17,159 nt of DNA from UBA7328 sp036479115 (GTDB lineage Bacteria; Bacteroidota; Bacteroidia; Chitinophagales; Saprospiraceae), in assembly GCA_036479115.1 (NCBI GenBank), contig JAZGFD010000101.1, forward strand, positions 1-17,159, read 5' to 3'. Positions 15,322 through 17,159 of the stretch are shown here, one piece after another. Position 1 is the first letter of the stretch. Every line of letters starts with the position of its first letter. The notes beneath the pieces are model-generated. The model worked only from the letters and a program-made list of their open reading frames with translations. It ran no database searches and was not told the DNA's origin. The position numbers were made by a program, and so were the translations under genes.

Positions 15322-16176
15322 ATGGAGCAAAGAGCAGTTGGGATATTAGTGCTTTGTGCTGTTTTAGCAGGTCTTAGTGGCATATTAATCAAGATGATGC
15401 CTACTATGAACGCCTCAAATATTGGAGGCCTTAGGATGGCACTTCCTGTGATAGGATTCGGGCTTTATTTGAAGCTTCAACGTATTCAAATTTTCAGAAG
15501 AAATTATAAAAAAATGATCTTCGCATCAGGGTTGAATGCATTTCGATTGTATTTTTACTTCATTGCTTATATCTATACATCTGTAGGGAGCGCAGCAATA
15601 TTATTCTATTGTTTTCCGATTTTTGTGGCCCTTATGGGGCATTGGTTTCTAGAAGAAAGAATGTCTCGATCACAATGGATGTTTTTGTTTCTGGCTTTTT
15701 GTGGGCTTATTGTAGCATATTCCCATCAGTCATTCTCCTTTGACAATTCTGATTTTATAGGCATGTCATCTGCATTGGTTGCAGGATTGGGGTATGCCGT
15801 TACGGTTGTTCTTTTTAAGTCAGAATCACAAAATTATAATTCTTCTGAGATGGTTTTTTATCAAAATCTTGTGGGTATGTTCATTTTCATGCCATTCTTG
15901 ATAAAAGATTATGAGGCCATCTCAAGTCATGATATTTGGTTTTGTCTTATTTATACTTTCGTTGTTGGTTTTGTGGTGTTTAAATTATTTTTTATTGGCT
16001 TAAAATATCTTGACGCTTCTATTGCATCTTCTATTATGTATTTGGAAATTGTGAGCGCAATATTCTTCAGCTATATATTTCTTGGAGAAAAATTAAGTAG
16101 TAATATGATATTAGGAGGAGCAATGATTGTGATAAGCAGCTTTATGATTAATCGGCTGAGAACTATTAAAGATTAA
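15322..16176 (+). CDS. EamA/DMT-superfamily permease
   Basis: A 284-residue inner-membrane protein with ten predicted helices in two EamA repeats, each of five helices. The first repeat (about 5-135) ends in the typical SVGSAAILFYCFPIFVALMG segment followed by the EERMSRSQW loop. The second (about 148-280) ends in the parallel LDASIASSIMYLEIVSAIFF segment followed by LGEKLSSNMILGGAMI. The paired E-E/E-K loop positions after the eighth to ninth helices are the usual EamA hallmark. Members export or import metabolites such as amino acids, purines or cofactors; the substrate cannot be read from sequence. It is divergent from the DUF711 gene and convergent with the FMN reductase. Length is normal (about 280-300). 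Confidence 0.87.
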   Translation: MEQRAVGILVLCAVLAGLSGILIKMMPTMNASNIGGLRMALPVIGFGLYLKLQRIQIFRRNYKKMIFASGLNAFRLYFYFIAYIYTSVGSAAILFYCFPIFVALMGHWFLEERMSRSQWMFLFLAFCGLIVAYSHQSFSFDNSDFIGMSSALVAGLGYAVTVVLFKSESQNYNSSEMVFYQNLVGMFIFMPFLIKDYEAISSHDIWFCLIYTFVVGFVVFKLFFIGLKYLDASIASSIMYLEIVSAIFFSYIFLGEKLSSNMILGGAMIVISSFMINRLRTIKD

Positions 16177-16190
16177 TTTGAGCTTTCGGT

Positions 16191-16218
16191 ATATGGAAAT
16201 CATGTTAGCATTCCATAT
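16191..16218. terminator. Hairpin after the DMT permease
   Basis: A perfect 8-bp stem ATATGGAA (16191-16198) / TTCCATAT (16211-16218) with a 12-nt loop begins 14 nt past the permease stop. It lacks a strong T-run. It may act for either convergent gene. Apart from a short TGATTATA tandem near 16238-16252, the rest of the gap to 16373 holds nothing recognisable. Confidence 0.4.
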
Positions 16219-16373
16219 CTGTTCAATATTTCAATGATTATATGATTATATCGATTTTCTCTTGATTCTGAGCTTAAGCTAATTTATATACGCTGGGATC
16301 ATTGCTCTCTTCAAATTTTCTTAACCCCATAAATGCAGTATAAATTAGTAGTTACAAGATTAATTCATTTCCA

Positions 16374-16910
16374 TTACATCAATTTTTCAAATGCCTTCAA
16401 TTGTATGTTAAATTCTTCCAATAAATCTTGGTTGACAATTCCTTTTTCTATATCAAAATTATCATAAAATGACGGTAAAGAAAAATGCACTATTTCGCCC
16501 ACACCCATAAACTCAAATCTGCCGATGGCATTACCAAGTACTGTCTTTCCCCCTCGTTTGCCAGGAGAAGTAGCCATTAGAAACATAGGCTTATTAGCCC
16601 ATAGGTTTTTTCCTGCTCTAGTGGCCCAATCAAAAATGTTTTTGAAAGCTACAGTAAACCCTCCATTGTGTTCGGCAAAAGAAAGTATAATTCCATCACT
16701 TTTGTTAATATGCTTTCTGAATAAGTTTGCCTCATTCGGGATACCATCTTTCTCCTCTCTATCAATACCATATATTGGCATTTCAAAATCATTGAGATCT
16801 ATCAAATTAATTTTTACGTCATCTAATTGTGTGCTTGCCCATGTTGCTAATTTTTTATTGATGGATTTTCTGCTATTACTTGCTCCAAAAGCTAAAATAT
16901 TTCTTGGCAT
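16374..16910 (-). CDS. NAD(P)H-dependent FMN reductase (flavodoxin-like)
   Basis: A 178-residue cytoplasmic flavoprotein of the FMN_red family, which uses NAD(P)H to reduce flavin or quinone-like substrates through bound FMN. The phosphate-binding loop is GASNSRKS (9-16), the usual GS/ASxRxxS pattern. The second FMN loop is AEHNGGF (79-85), followed by the family FKNIFDW (89-95); most relatives have P/A-E-Y/H-N here. SPGKRGG (115-121) makes the third contact. Length matches the family (about 175-195). No frame damage. The gene stands alone, so a physiological partner cannot be deduced. The ATG at 16908-16910 opens the conserved MPRNILAF beta strand. Confidence 0.88.
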   Translation of the reverse strand: MPRNILAFGASNSRKSINKKLATWASTQLDDVKINLIDLNDFEMPIYGIDREEKDGIPNEANLFRKHINKSDGIILSFAEHNGGFTVAFKNIFDWATRAGKNLWANKPMFLMATSPGKRGGKTVLGNAIGRFEFMGVGEIVHFSLPSFYDNFDIEKGIVNQDLLEEFNIQLKAFEKLM

Positions 16911-17016
16911 TCTTATCTATTTTGTTCCTAATAAAAGTGCACATTAAATGTAAAATCGTTGTGATTGTTTATTTAATATCTAGATATTTCATTTTACAAG
17001 TTACAAAAGGCTAATT

Positions 17017-17159
17017 ATGAGCTCACTCCGGGAACACACAAAATCAAAAAAGTTTCTTTTGGCGATCTTTATATTTTTTTTAATTAGCTGATACTCAGGC
17101 ATCACCGAATCTCAATAAATGTAAATCTCATCCAAAACAACTCATTTTGTGAAAAATGT
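17017..17159 (+). repeat. MITE-like repeat, copy 4 (terminal repeat type B), cut by window end
   Basis: The left end near 17018 (TGAGCTCACTCCGGGAACAC) resembles the type B end of copy 3. The interior contains the shared core at 17088-17115, identical over 28 bases to copy 1, and then a stretch like copy 3 (CTCATCCAAAAC, GTGAAAAATGT). The right end lies beyond the window. The 16911-17016 stretch before it shows nothing else. Confidence 0.62.

Noticed and set aside
16525..16947. Plus-strand frame of 140 codons opposite the FMN reductase
   Set aside because: Antisense shadow; the minus-strand frame carries the FMN-binding motifs.

Overview
The window is AT-rich and most likely comes from a marine-type member of the Bacteroidota, probably near Cytophagales or Flammeovirga-like lineages. 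I infer this from the gene families: a LytTR response regulator paired with a 7TM-DISM/HisKA_2 kinase, a Gfo/Idh/MocA oxidoreductase next to a NupG-type transporter, and relics of IS66, ISNCY and group II introns. No rRNA, tRNA, CRISPR array or intact transposase is visible.

Layout. (1) 1-942 is a scrapyard of broken genes: the C-terminus of a group II intron reverse transcriptase/maturase (minus strand) with two apparent insertions, a C-terminal fragment of an unidentified protein (possibly DUF4868/KwaB-like), a RhuM N-terminus in tight tandem with it, and an ISNCY-type transposase N-terminus that replaces the rest of RhuM. (2) 1061-3862 is a divergent lipid module: a sodium symporter closely resembling choline transporter CHT1/SLC5A7, and a phosphatidylcholine synthase. 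Together they suggest uptake of external choline and its direct incorporation into phosphatidylcholine. (3) 4204-6923 is a divergent pair of a probably exported Gfo/Idh/MocA oxidoreductase and a NupG-like MFS permease, probably for sugar derivatives or nucleosides. (4) 6924-8727 is a second accessory zone: an IS66 transposase tail, an 11-bp tandem repeat, a decayed ORF with in-frame stops, an AraC-type DNA-binding stub, two MITE copies and a long hairpin. (5) 8728-11998 is a two-component operon. (6) 12479-16910 holds single metabolic and transport genes: an Nramp-like transporter, a DUF711 protein, a DMT/EamA permease and an FMN reductase.

A family of short non-autonomous repeats (about 160-210 bp) occurs four times (3913-4120, 8104-8265 inverted, 8514-8700, 17017-end). 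The copies share their interior but have two different kinds of terminal inverted repeat. This family, the choline-to-phosphatidylcholine pair and the nested wreckage at the left edge are the most interesting parts. I found no convincing intact new defence or regulatory system. All family assignments were made by reading the sequence, without database searches.
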